Source: CAVVYV01 sp963818205
Lineage (GTDB): Bacteria; Actinomycetota; Thermoleophilia; Solirubrobacterales; 70-9
Assembly: GCA_963818205.1 (NCBI GenBank)
Contig: CAWFRG010000009.1
Coordinates: 407,990-471,989, forward strand
Length of the DNA stretch: 64,000 nucleotides
Direction of reading: 5' to 3'
Below, one piece after another: positions 43,686 to 53,085 of this stretch (position 1 is its first letter; each line of letters starts with the position of its first letter). Position numbers and translations under genes: made by a program. Under the pieces are notes generated by a model. That model searched no databases, had not been told where the DNA came from, and saw only the letters and a list, made by a program, of their open reading frames with translations.

Positions 43686-45240
43686 GTGCGCGTCCTGATC
43701 TTCCACGGCTATCTGCTGCGGGGCACCGGCTCGAACGTCTACAACGCGAGCCTCGCCCAGGCGCTGAAGGGCCTGGGGCACGAGGTCCACCTGCTCTGCC
43801 AGGACGCCGACGCGGCCGCCCTCGACTGGGTGGACGCGGTCGGCGGCTGGGAGAGCGGCTCCCTGCGAACCGAGCGGCTTCGCGGCGGCGATGGCGCCGG
43901 GTCGGTGACCGTCTACAGGCCGGAGATCGGGGGGCTGCTGCCCGTCTTCGTCGCCGACCGCTACGAGGGCTTCGAGGTGAAGACCTTCCCGGAGCTGACC
44001 GATGCGGAGCTGGACCGCTACCTGGATGCCAACATCACCGCCGTCCGCGAGGTGGTCGAGAGCGCCGGGCAGCCCGAGGCGGCGCTCGCCAACCACCTGA
44101 TCATGGGACCCGTGATCCTGGCGCGCGCCGGGCTCCGCTACGCGCTCAAGGTCCACGGCTCGGATCTCTCCTACACGATCCGCCCGCACCCGGAGCGTTT
44201 CGTCCCCTACGCCCGCGAGGCCACCAATGCGGCAGCCGGGATCCTGGTCGGCTCGGCCCACAGCGCCGCCGACCTCTTCGCCACCGTTGACGACCCGGAG
44301 CTGCCGGCCCGGACGCGTCTCGGCCCTCCCGGGGTGGACGTGCACCGCTTCCGACCTCGGCCCCCCGACCAGGCAGAGAAGGAGGTCGAAGCCCTCGCCG
44401 ACCGGCTCGACGCCGAGGGCGCGGGGTCGAGCGGTGGGCAATCCGACGACAGCTTCGCCCGCGACGGGGCCGCCGCCGCGACCGCGCTCCGCCGCTGGTC
44501 CCAGGGGTCGCCGAGGGTGCTCTTCGTCGGCAAGCTGCTGGTCAACAAGGGCGTCGATCTGCTCGCCGCCGCCTGGCCGCTGATCCACCGCCGCCACCCG
44601 GGCGCGAGGCTCCTCTTCGTCGGCTTCGGCGCCTACCGGCACGGCCTCGAGGCCCTGATCGACGCCCTCGGGCAGGGCCATATCGGCGCCGCCTGGGCGG
44701 TTGCCGCCAGGGGCCGTGCCTACGAGGGCGGGGAGGAGGCGCCGCTGCCGATCCTCACCGGCTTCCTCGAGCCGCCGCCTGAGGGCTATGCGGAGGCGGC
44801 GCGAGAGGCGGCGGGCTCGATCGAGATCGCCGGGCGCCTCGAGCACGACGAGGTCGCCGAGGTGACGCCCGCCGCCGACGCCTTCGTGATGCCCTCCACC
44901 TTCCCCGAGTCCTTCGGGATGGTCCCCGCCGAGGCGGCGGCCTCCGGGGTGCCGCCGGTCTCAGCCGACCACTCCGGGATGCGCGAGGTCTCCCTGAGGC
45001 TCGCCGAGGCGGTCGGCCCCGAGCTTGCGCCGCTGCTCTCCTTCCCGGTCGGCCCGGGTGCGGTCGGCGAGATCGCCGAGCGGGTCAACGGCTGGCTCGA
45101 GCTCGACGCCGGCCAGCGGCAGAGCGTCGGGCAGGCGCCTGGCGGCGCGGGTGGACGAGCTCTGGAGCTGGGAGGGGGTCGCCCGGGGGGTCCTCGCCGC
45201 CTCGGCCGGAGAGCTGGACGGACTTCCCAGGATCCGCTGA
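43686..45240 (+). CDS. GT4-like glycosyltransferase, one frameshift near the 3' end
   Basis: About 517 residues. VLIFHGYLLRGTGSNVYNAS (GT-B donor-binding start), YALKVHGSDLSYTIRPH, ILVGSAHSAADLFA, GPPGVDVHRFRP, PRVLFVGKLLVNKGVDLLA and the GT4 EX7E region PSTFPESFGMVPAEAAASGVPPV. The frame shifts near 45128 (one extra base); restored it ends RRLAARVDELWSWEGVARGV...GELDGLPRIR at 45240. TAGCGT 7 nt before the GTG start: leaderless pattern. Sugar and acceptor unknown. Confidence 0.85.
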
Positions 45241-45255
45241 ATAGAATCCCGCGCG

Positions 45256-45992
45256 ATGCAGGGCGTCCCGTTCCTGAAGATCGTCGCGGCGATAATCGTC
45301 CTCACCGCGATCACCTCGGTGATCATGCTGATCCCGGACTGGAACGGCGAGCAGGCCTCGACCGCGGCCGACGAAATCGACACCCTGCTCGACGTGGCGA
45401 TCGTGCTCTCGTCGTTCGTCTTCTCGATCGTCATGGTGATGCTCGGCTACAGCCTCTACCGGTGGCGGGCGAAGCCGGGCGACGAGTCGGACGGCGAGCC
45501 GATCCACGGCAACACCAGGCTCGAGATCGCCTGGACGGTGATCCCCACGGTGATCGTGGTCTTCCTCGCCGCCTACTCCTGGATCGTCCTCGACGACATC
45601 GAGGCCAAGGACCCCGACCGGATGAAGATCGAGGTGGTTGCGCAGCAGTTCGAGTGGGACTTCAACTACCCGGAGGCGGGGTCACCTCGAAGGAGCTCCA
45701 CGTCCCGGTCGACCAGCAGCTCGAGCTTCAGCTCCGGGCGCTCGACGTGATCCACTCCTTCTGGGTGCCGGAGTGGCGGATCAAGCGGGATCTCGTCCCG
45801 GGCGCGCCCGGCGCCGGGATCGACGACAACGTCGTCGTGACGCCGGACCGCGAGGGGACCTTCAGCGTCATCTGCACCGAGCTCTGCGGGGTCGGGCACG
45901 CGACGATGAGGGCGACGGTCGTGGTCGAGTCCGAGGCCGACTTCCAGCAGTGGCTCGGCCAGCAGCAGCCGATCCCGGCGCCGACGCAATGA
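45256..45992 (+). CDS. ctaC: Cytochrome c oxidase subunit II, one frameshift
   Basis: Cu-A subunit of the aa3-type terminal oxidase. Two membrane helices (FLKIVAAIIVLTAITSVIML and VVFLAAYSWIVLDDI), VVAQQFEWDFNYPEAG, then after a missing G near 45679 VTSKELHVPVDQQLELQLRA, DVIHSFWVPEWRIKRDLVPG and the Cu-A ligands CTELCGVGHATM. No fused cytochrome c domain. About 245 residues restored. Its stop overlaps the ctaD ATG. Confidence 0.92.
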
Positions 45993-47954
45993 CTCGGAGG
46001 GGCCTCGGGATAATGGCCGCGATGAACGGAGCGGGCGAGATGGTGAGGACGGCTGCTTTGTGCGTCCCGGCTGGTGGCGGGCGCTCACCTACACCCTGCT
46101 GGCCGGCGGCTTCGGCTTCGGCCTGGTGATCGCCCTGCGGGCGATCTCCGGTCTCGCCGCTCTACAACACCGAGCAGACCGGCTACCCGCACGTCGTCGT
46201 CCCCGCGATCACGGCGTCGCTCGGCTTCCTGATCGGGATCGGCAACTTCGACTACTGGTTCCGCTGGGCGGTCGGCGCCCCGACGGTTCCCGACGACCAC
46301 GCCGACCACGGCGCCCGCAGCCTCCGCGACTACTTCAAGGTCAACACCGACCACAAGGTCATCGGGATCCAGTACATCGTCACCACGTTTTTCTTCTTCT
46401 TCGTCGGCGGGGGGATCGCGATGCTGATGCGGGCGGAGCTCGCCCAGCCCGGCACCCAGATCGTCGACCCGAGCGTCTTCAACGGGCTCTTCTCCACCCA
46501 CGCGGCGCTGATGATCTTCGTCTTCGTGATCCCGGTGTTCGCCGGGATCGCCAACTACGTCCTCCCGCTGATGATCGGGGCGCCGGACATGGCCTTCCCG
46601 CGCCTGAACGCGCTCAGCTACTGGATGCTGCCGGTGGCGGGGATCCTGTTCCTGGCGAGCTACTTCGTTCCCGGCGGCGCCTTCGACGCCGGCTGGACCG
46701 GCTACGCGCCGCTCTCGACCGGGGCGCCGTTAGGCCAGTCGTTCTTCAACCTCGGGGTGCAGTTCGCCGGCGCCTCATCGATCGCCACCGCGCTCAACTT
46801 CCTGGTCACGATCATCACCATGCGGGCGCCGGGGATGAACTTCTGGCGCCTGCCGCTGCTGGTCTGGGCGAACCTCTCGACCTCGATCCTGGTCGTCGCG
46901 GCGACGCCGTTCATCGCCGGGGTCCAGTTCATGGTCCTCTTCGACCGCGTCCTCCACACCAACTTCTTCCAGGCGGCCTTCGGCGGCGACGTGGTCAGCT
47001 ACCAGCACATCTTCTGGTTCTACTCCCACCCGGCCGTCTACATCATGATGCTGCCGGGGTTCGGGATCGTCAGCGAGGTGATCTCGACCCACTCGCGGAA
47101 GCCGATCTTCGGCTACCGCCTGATGGCGCTGGCGCTGATCGGGATCGTGGTCCTCAGCTACTCGGTCTGGGCGCACCACATGTTCGTCGCCGGGATGTTC
47201 AGCTGGCTCCGGGTGCCGATGATGATCACCACCCTGCTGATCGCGGTCCCCACCGGGATCAAGATCTTCTCCTGGCTCGGGACCCTGTTCGGCGGGGTCA
47301 TCCACCTGAGATCGACGTCGATGCTGTTCGCCCTCGCCTTCATCGTCACCTTCACGATCGGCGGGATCTCGGGGGTGATGCTGGGGATGATCCCGGTCGA
47401 CATCCACGTCTCCGACACCTACTTCGTCGTCGCCCACATCCACTTCGTCCTCTTCGGCGGCTCGGTGTTCACGATCTTCGCCGGGATCTACCACTGGTTC
47501 CCGAAGATGACCGGGCGGATGTACGACGAGAAGCTCGGCCGGATCCACTTCTGGGGCACCCTGGTCGGGATGCTCGGCACCTTCGTGCCGATGCACTGGA
47601 TCGGGATGGAGGGGATGCCGCGGCGGGTCGCCGACTACGCCGCCCAGTTCGGCGACTGGAACCTGCTGATCTCGGTGCTTCGCCTTCATGCTCGGTGCCG
47701 TCCAGCTGGTCTTCCTCTACAACATGATCGTCAGCTGGCGCTACGGCCCGAAGGCCGGCCCGAACCCGTGGCGGGCGAAGACGATCGAGTGGCAGGTCTC
47801 CTCGCCGCCGCCGATCTTCAACTTCGACGAGATCCCGCGGGTGGTCGGTGGCCCCTATGAGTTCGGTGTCCCCGGCGCCCGCCACGCGATCATGGCCGGT
47901 GAGGAGGCCGAGGTGAAGAAGCCCGAGAGGGCCGAGGTGGGAGCGCCGACGTGA
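45989..47954 (+). CDS. ctaD: Cytochrome c oxidase subunit I, about three frameshifts
   Basis: Heme a / a3-Cu-B catalytic subunit. The N-terminal extension (MTRRGLGIMAAMNGAGEMVR, then PGWWRALTYTLLAGGFGFGL and YNTEQTGYPHVVVPAI) is longer than usual, ahead of KVNTDHKVIGIQYIVTTFFF. Ligand helices: FSTHAALMIFVFVIPVFAG, HIFWFYSHPAVYIMMLPGFG, SVWAHHMFVAGM and TYFVVAHIHFVLFGG. Indels near 46050, 46150 and 47683 break the frame; the restored C terminus ends KKPERAEVGAPT at 47954, overlapping the next start. Confidence 0.92.
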
Positions 47955-48988
47955 CCGACGAGACCAAGCCGGCCTCCGACGAGATGAACCCGTCGCCGGA
48001 TGAGGGGGAGACCTCGATCACCGACATCGGCACGCCCGCCGAACACGCCTCCGAGGTGGTCGCCGCCCCCGAGCCGGGCAGCAGCGGCGACCCCGACCCG
48101 GAGGTTCGCCGGGAGGGCGTCGAGCGGGTGCTGATCTTCCTCAACGAGGTCGCCGGCGGGCGCAAGCTGCTCACCGCGGCTCGCGAGCTCTCCGACGGTG
48201 GCGCATCCTACTTCGGCGTCGTCGCCCCCCAGAACCAGCCGGCGGTCGGCCAGCTGGTCGACGTCGACGAGCTCCGCGACGCGGCCCAGAGCCGGGTCGA
48301 CGTCACCCGCCAGGTGCTGGCGGAGTTCGGGCTCGAGTCGGAGGGGGCGGTGATGGACCGCGACTCGGCCCTGGCCCTGGACGACGCCGTTCGCGCCGCC
48401 AAGCCCGACCACGTCCTGCTCTCCTGCCTGTACGAGACCCGCTTCGGGCTCACCCGCAAGGACCTGGTCGAGTGGGCGAAGTCCCGCTTCGAGGCGAGCG
48501 TCGAGCACATCCCCGTTCGAGTCGACGACGACGCGGTCCGCTGGGACCTCACCCACACGCTGGTGGTCGGGACCAAGACCGTCAACAGCAAGGACCTGGT
48601 CGAGCGGCTGAAGGACCGCGCCGCGAAGAGCCCCCACCGCTACACGATCGTCTCTCCCCGCTCCGGCGACATGTCTCGCGAGCAGGTCTGCGCCAACCTG
48701 GCCGCCACCCTCGCCGAGATGTACCGGAACGAGATCGACGCCACCGGGCAGCCGATGAGCCCCGATCCCTTCTCCGCGATCAAGAACGCGATCGAGCACT
48801 ACCGGGTCGACGACATCCTGATCTCCACCCTGAAGGGCGAGCAGTCGGTGTGGCTGCAGGAGGGCCTGATCGAGAAGGTCGAGGCGATCACCGAGATGCC
48901 GGTCGAGCACATCGAGGCGGGCACCGACCGGGCGACACCGAGCCGGCCCCCGGCGGCGGTCGGCGCCGGAGCGGGGGAGGGAAGCTGA
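47951..48988 (+). CDS. UspA-like tandem-domain protein inside the cytochrome oxidase operon
   Basis: 345 residues. An acidic N-terminal ~50-residue tail precedes two alpha/beta units: RVLIFLNEVAGGRKLLTAAR...ALDDAVRAAKPDHVLLSCLY and HTLVVGTKTVNSKDLVERLK...NAIEHYRVDDILISTLKGEQ. The pattern resembles universal-stress-type nucleotide-binding domains, but a clear GxxG ATP loop is not obvious. GTG start overlaps ctaD and its stop overlaps ctaE, so it is co-expressed with the oxidase. Confidence 0.6.
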   Translation: MTDETKPASDEMNPSPDEGETSITDIGTPAEHASEVVAAPEPGSSGDPDPEVRREGVERVLIFLNEVAGGRKLLTAARELSDGGASYFGVVAPQNQPAVGQLVDVDELRDAAQSRVDVTRQVLAEFGLESEGAVMDRDSALALDDAVRAAKPDHVLLSCLYETRFGLTRKDLVEWAKSRFEASVEHIPVRVDDDAVRWDLTHTLVVGTKTVNSKDLVERLKDRAAKSPHRYTIVSPRSGDMSREQVCANLAATLAEMYRNEIDATGQPMSPDPFSAIKNAIEHYRVDDILISTLKGEQSVWLQEGLIEKVEAITEMPVEHIEAGTDRATPSRPPAAVGAGAGEGS

Positions 48989-49608
48989 TGGAGAGCGCCA
49001 CCGCCGCGGTCGGCCACGCCGAGGAGCATCACGGGCCGCCGGAGGCTAACCAGAGCTCGCGGATAGACCGCCAGACCCTCGGGATCCTGCTGTTCATCGT
49101 CTCCGAGGTGATGCTGTTCGGGGCGTTCTTCGCCTCCTACTTCTTCCTCCGGGTGGTGGCGAACGAGGGGCCGTGGCCGCCCGACCCCTTCGAACTCCCG
49201 GTCGCGGTCGCGGCGACGAACACCGCGATCCTCCTCTCCTCCAGTTTCACCATGCACTGGTCGCTCGAGTCGATCCGCCAGAACAACCGCCGCGGACTCC
49301 AGATGGGGCTGGTGACCACCTTCCTCCTCGGCTTCACCTTCCTCTTCATCCAGATCAACGAGTACGTCCACATCGGCTTCAGCGCCCGCGACGACGCCTT
49401 CGGCTCGATCTTCTACGGCCTCACCGGCCTCCACGGCGCCCACGTCACCGTCGGCCTGCTCCTCCTGGGGATCGCCACCGTCCGCGCCTTCCGCGGCCAC
49501 TACGGCCCGGCGGCCAAGGACCACCTCGGCGTCGAGGTGCCCGGCATCTACTGGCACTTCGTCGACGTGATGTGGATCATCGTCTTCACGACGGTCTACG
49601 TACTGTAG
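48988..49608 (+). CDS. ctaE: Cytochrome c oxidase subunit III
   Basis: 206 residues, the short 5-helix form. LGILLFIVSEVMLFGAFFAS (Glu of the E-S/G motif), TNTAILLSSSFTMHWSLESI, TFLLGFTFLFIQINEYVHIG, LTGLHGAHVTVGLLLLGIA and the end WHFVDVMWIIVFTTVYVL. The ATG overlaps the uspA-like stop. The last 40 coding bases are duplicated at 50305-50344. No subunit IV gene follows. Confidence 0.94.
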   Translation: MESATAAVGHAEEHHGPPEANQSSRIDRQTLGILLFIVSEVMLFGAFFASYFFLRVVANEGPWPPDPFELPVAVAATNTAILLSSSFTMHWSLESIRQNNRRGLQMGLVTTFLLGFTFLFIQINEYVHIGFSARDDAFGSIFYGLTGLHGAHVTVGLLLLGIATVRAFRGHYGPAAKDHLGVEVPGIYWHFVDVMWIIVFTTVYVL

Positions 49609-49685
49609 AAACCCCTGCTAATTGGCGGTTTCGCTCTCTCTCGACTGCCACTTGTTCGCCAGTTGGTTCGCCAGTCAGCACCCGG
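49569..49685 (+). repeat. Direct repeat copy 1 (ctaE 3' end plus 77 bp)
   Basis: Covers the final coding bases of ctaE, the stop and the next 77 bp. Nearly identical to 50305-50420 (one T indel, one A/C change). The 3' part holds TTCGCCAGTTGG-TTCGCCAGTCAG, a 12-bp direct repeat. Confidence 0.9.
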
Positions 49686-49754
49686 CCAGCACGTCCGGCG
49701 CGAGGCGTCGATCTATCGCACCGCTGATGGCTAGTATGGCTCAGAGCTAGCTGA

Positions 49755-50042
49755 CTACCCCTGCCAGTTCACCACATGGCCTGCTGTGATCACCGGTGGG
49801 TTCGGCGCCAGATCCGCGATATTCGCCTTGACCCACTCCGCGGCCAGGGCGTTCGAATCCTCCTCGTCGGCTTGATCCTCGAAAACGCTGGTCGACAACA
49901 TGACGCCGTCTCCAGCGTCGACCTCGTAATAGGCGACGAAGCCCCGCTGCTCGCTGATCAACGGAACGAAACCCTCACGTACCCGCTTTGCCACCTCATC
50001 AGAATTCTTGACTCCCTCGTAGCGACGCACAGTGGCCCACAT
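49755..50042 (-). CDS. Antibiotic-biosynthesis-monooxygenase-like (ABM) small protein
   Basis: 95 residues. MWATVRRYEGVKNSDEVAKR, EGFVPLISEQRGFVAYYEVD, VMLSTSVFEDQADEEDSNAL, AAEWVKANIADLAPNPPVIT matches the dimeric ferredoxin-like ABM fold. AGGAGG lies 7 nt upstream of the ATG. It is the only intact gene between the two direct repeats, so it is the likely cargo of the inserted segment. Catalysis not demonstrated by motif. Confidence 0.75.
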   Translation of the reverse strand: MWATVRRYEGVKNSDEVAKRVREGFVPLISEQRGFVAYYEVDAGDGVMLSTSVFEDQADEEDSNALAAEWVKANIADLAPNPPVITAGHVVNWQG

Positions 50043-50198
50043 GTCTTTTCCTCCTGAGGCTCGATGACTTTCGCGGCGATTCTCTCAGACGGGCAGCCTG
50101 TCCTTCAAGATCGGTCGCGGCGTTTTTGGCGCACGCAGTGGCACAGTGAGCCAGCGGCCTGCTCTAAAAACCGAAACGGCTGCGGCGCCGGCGACCGG

Positions 50199-50230
50199 AC
50201 TTGTTCGCCAGTTGTTCGCCAGTCAGACAC
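50199..50230 (+). repeat. Third, short copy of the TTCGCCAGT tandem motif
   Basis: ACTTGTTCGCCAGTT-GTTCGCCAGTCAG-ACACC matches the core of both long copies but lacks their ctaE-derived part. Confidence 0.75.
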
Positions 50231-50304
50231 CGAAACAACCGGAAACAACCGGACCTAAACGGGTCAATTCGTGCCTGAGAGCGGCCATCATGCGGGGATG
50301 CGAC

Positions 50305-50420
50305 GATGTGGATCATCGTCTTCACGACGGTCTACGTCCTGTAGAAACCCCTGCTAATTGGCGGTTCGCTCTCTCTCGACTGCCACTTGTTCGCCAGTTG
50401 GTTCGCCAGTCAGCACCCGG
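50305..50420 (+). repeat. Direct repeat copy 2 (displaced ctaE 3' end)
   Basis: Reproduces the last 13 codons of ctaE, its stop and 77 downstream bases, 735 bp after the original. The sequence before 50305 is unrelated to ctaE, so this copy is not coding. Confidence 0.9.
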
Positions 50421-50533
50421 GGCGGGGTCCGACTCTTGCGCTGGGGCCTACGCGGCGACGACGAGCAAGATCAGGGTGATAAGCGCCGAAGGAATCACCG
50501 CCCGGAGGTAGCCGCAAAGAACCAGCTGAGAGT

Positions 50534-50740
50534 TCAACCATCCAGCACGCCCATCCAGCAGACGACCCCAAGATCGTCAACGGAGACCTCGGGCGGCCGA
50601 GGTTCGACCGGGACGGGCTGCAAGCCGAACTCCTCTACCACGCCGACCACGCGCCTGGCCGCCTCGTCGCGCTCGGTTGGCGGCACTGCCTGGTTGGGCG
50701 TGGGACTCCCGCCAAGCCGACTGGCAGGAGGGCTTCGCAC
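50534..50740 (-). pseudogene. Fragment of an unidentified gene
   Basis: The minus-strand frame ends PPTERDEAARRVVGVVEEF, GLQPVPVEPRPPEVSVDDLG, VVCWMGVLDG and has coding-like codon choice, but lacks a recognisable N terminus. It abuts the broken ABC ATPase fragment at about 50748, suggesting a deletion fused two unrelated 3' and 5' pieces. Confidence 0.35.
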
Positions 50741-50748
50741 ACCTGCAG

Positions 50749-50864
50749 CGATCGCCCTCGGGGATCTTCAGGCTGAGGTCGTCTACGGCAACGAGCTCTC
50801 CGAACCGCTTCGTGACGGAGCGAAGCTCGACGCAGGGCACGGCTTGGGAGTCGCTGCCGGCCAT
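50749..50864 (-). pseudogene. Truncated ABC transporter ATP-binding protein (N terminus only)
   Basis: From ATG 50864: CVELRSVTKRFGELVAVDDL then SLKIPEGD, the unmistakable start of a PotA/MalK-type ATPase, ending just before the Walker A loop (expected LLGPSGCGKTT). After GD the frame continues into unrelated sequence. The ATG is 2 bp after the permease stop, so it was once cotranscribed with it. Confidence 0.75.
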
Positions 50865-50866
50865 CG

Positions 50867-52429
50867 CTACTCCGCCCCGCCCGCGATCCCGGGCGCCGGC
50901 TTCGGCTCGAGCAGCGCCGGGTCGGCCACCTCGGGACGCCGCTTGAAGAACGGCTCGCGCCGGTAGAGCCGCCAGGCGAGCAGGAGGATGACGCCGATCA
51001 GGAGCATCCCGACTCCGATCACCGCCGGGGGCGCGACCCCGAACCACTCCTCCCCGGTGTAGGAGTTGGCCGGATCCGAGAAGTTGAACAGCGCCTTGAC
51101 GAAGATGTAGCTGAGCAGGACCGCTCCGATCCCCGGCGCGAGGCCGATGAAGACGAAGTTCCGCAGCGTCTTCGGGATCTCGCGCCGGTAGTAGACGACG
51201 CACGCGAATCCGGTGAAGGCGTAGTAGAAGGCGATCATCAGCCCCAACGCGGTGAGCGAGTCGAACAGGAAGTTCTCGCTGATCAGCTTGCCTGGCACGT
51301 ACCAGGCGACCGCCAGGGCGCCAACCGCGACGGTGGAGAAGACGGGCGTGAAGAAGCGTTTCGAAACTTCGCCGAAGGCGCTCGGGATCGCCTCGTGCCG
51401 GGCCATAGAGAGAGAGGTCCTCGCGGCGGGGAGGATCGTGGTCTGGGTCGAGGCGAGCGCCGAGACGACGACGGCCAGCAGCACAATCTTCCCGGTCGGG
51501 TCGCCGAGGGCTCCGGTCGCATACTTGCCGAGGATGCCGGGGTTGTCGTCGAAGGTGGCGGCGCCGCCGAGCCCGCGCCAGGCGAGCACCGCGGTGGCGA
51601 CGCCGACGTAGGTGACCAGCAGGATCACGGTCGAGATCAGCCCCGCCAGTCCCGGCCGGCTGACGTCGCCAGCGGTCTCCTCGTTCAGGTTGACGGCGCT
51701 CTCCCAACCCCAGTAGATGAAGATCCCCAGCAGCATCGCCCCGACCAGGTCGCCCGACTCGGCGGTGAACGGATTGAGGTTGCCGGCGTCGATGTTGAAC
51801 GGGTTGAACCAGGAGAGGTTCGGCTCGAAGGCGGTGCCGGGGCCGTCGCCCGAGAAGACCTTGATCAGGACGACGGCGACGAAGATCAGCAGCGGGATGA
51901 GCTGGATCGCCATCAGCACCGCCGCGGTCCGAGCCGAGGCCTCGGTCCCGATCACGACGATCGTCGTCATCGCCGCGATCAGGAGCACGGCGCCGATCGT
52001 GACCGCCGCCTTCGAGCCAACCAGGCTCGGCGCGTCGATCATCTGGAAGAAGGTGAAGACGGCGACGTCGGCGAGTGAGCCGATCACCAGGATCCCGGTC
52101 ATGCAGACGGCCCAGCCCGCGATCCAGCCCGCCTGCGGCCCCATCGACCGGGTCACCCAGGCGAAGGTCGTGCCGCAGTCCTGGTCTGCCTTGTTCAGCC
52201 AGTAGAAGGCGGCGGCGATGAAGAACATCGGCACGAACGCGAGCAGGAGCGCGGCGGGGGCGAAGAAGCCGACGATCACCGCGGTCGAGCCGATCACCGC
52301 CGCCAGGGAGTAGGCCGGAGCGGTCGAGGCCAGCGCCACCACCAGCCCCTCGCTGAAGCTGATCGCGTCGGCCTTGAGGCCGTGCTCGCTGACCTCGACG
52401 CCCTCGACCTTGCCGACGCTCTTCGCCAT
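50867..52429 (-). CDS. APC superfamily amino acid/polyamine permease
   Basis: 520 residues, about 12-13 hydrophobic helices. ISFSEGLVVALASTAPAYSL is the conserved TM1 start, WLNKADQDCGTTFAWVTRSM TM2-3, and IYWGWESAVNLNEETAGD the TM6 substrate region. The closest type is the actinobacterial putrescine/amino acid APC group; the truncated PotA-like ATPase behind it hints at polyamines. RBS not obvious; start ATG 52429. Confidence 0.9.
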   Translation of the reverse strand: MAKSVGKVEGVEVSEHGLKADAISFSEGLVVALASTAPAYSLAAVIGSTAVIVGFFAPAALLLAFVPMFFIAAAFYWLNKADQDCGTTFAWVTRSMGPQAGWIAGWAVCMTGILVIGSLADVAVFTFFQMIDAPSLVGSKAAVTIGAVLLIAAMTTIVVIGTEASARTAAVLMAIQLIPLLIFVAVVLIKVFSGDGPGTAFEPNLSWFNPFNIDAGNLNPFTAESGDLVGAMLLGIFIYWGWESAVNLNEETAGDVSRPGLAGLISTVILLVTYVGVATAVLAWRGLGGAATFDDNPGILGKYATGALGDPTGKIVLLAVVVSALASTQTTILPAARTSLSMARHEAIPSAFGEVSKRFFTPVFSTVAVGALAVAWYVPGKLISENFLFDSLTALGLMIAFYYAFTGFACVVYYRREIPKTLRNFVFIGLAPGIGAVLLSYIFVKALFNFSDPANSYTGEEWFGVAPPAVIGVGMLLIGVILLLAWRLYRREPFFKRRPEVADPALLEPKPAPGIAGGAE

Positions 52430-52559
52430 CCTGGCTTCTCCTCCGTCCTTCTTGTCGAAAGCGCCGCCGTCGGGTGATCAGATTCGGCGGTGCCCAAGCG
52501 GAATGTATGGAACGGGAGGCCGCAATGCAACGGGCAGATGCCCAAAACGCATCTCGACC

Positions 52560-52976
52560 CTACTCTCGCAGCCCGGCGGCTTCGAGGGCCGCCTTCCGTT
52601 CGGTGAACGCAGCCCGCTTCCGGATCTTGCTTCCTTCGAACCAATACGCCGTGAAGATCCGCATCTCCACCTCTACGCCGCTTCCACGCCCTCGGCCGCG
52701 GAGCAGCTCGGCAACTACGACAACGTTTTCGCCGTCGCGGATGACCTCGTCGAGCGACACCTCGAACTCCTCCCAGGCTGACCGAATGATGTCCATCCAC
52801 TCCTGCATTGCCTCGGGACCCCGGTACATACCCTCGACACCCGGAAAGGCGCCGGTGGCTCCCCATTCCATATCGGGAGTACCAGCTTCCCTGGCAAGCT
52901 CCAGGATCCCCGCTTTGTCGCCCCGGTTAAAGGCCTCGTAGCCGCGCTTGAGGGTCGCGAGCGTCTCCTTCGACAT
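52560..52976 (-). CDS. SnoaL-like / ketosteroid isomerase-fold protein
   Basis: 138 residues from ATG 52976. MSKETLATLKRGYEAFNRGD, FPGVEGMYRGPEAMQEWMDI, VVVVAELLRGRGRGSGVEVE and FTAYWFEGSKIRKRAAFTER match the NTF2-like SnoaL group common in actinobacteria. Function unknown; a small-ligand pocket is expected. Confidence 0.82.
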   Translation of the reverse strand: MSKETLATLKRGYEAFNRGDKAGILELAREAGTPDMEWGATGAFPGVEGMYRGPEAMQEWMDIIRSAWEEFEVSLDEVIRDGENVVVVAELLRGRGRGSGVEVEMRIFTAYWFEGSKIRKRAAFTERKAALEAAGLRE

Positions 52977-53085
52977 CGCCCACCCAGTATCGCGCGCACG
53001 GCGTCGCCACCCCGGGCGCGGACCTGTCTTCCCGACGAACGGATAGGCTGCGCCGCGCCAGCCGACTCTCGGGAAAGGACCCCCC

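Larger units (their letters stand above)
50043..50533. other. Non-coding stretch with repeat copies
   Basis: No supportable gene. It contains the ABM gene promoter region, a third short copy of the TTCGCCAGTTG-TTCGCCAGTCAG motif (50199-50230), direct repeat copy 2 (50305-50420), and on the minus strand a short hydrophobic frame (YLRAVIPSALITLILLVVAA, about 50448-50510) that may be a remnant. Confidence 0.5.

Noticed and set aside
43686..45992. Glycosyltransferase-cytochrome oxidase II fusion
   Set aside because: Two independent indels make a chance joint frame; the real gene ends and starts are readable in other frames.
46060..47727. 555-codon plus frame in the ctaD region
   Set aside because: Arg/Asp/Pro-rich shadow of ctaD; only its first ~30 codons coincide with the real N terminus before a frameshift.
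49647..50411. CRISPR-like array from the TTCGCCAGT repeats
   Set aside because: Spacing is irregular, units are 9-12 bp, and no cas genes are present.
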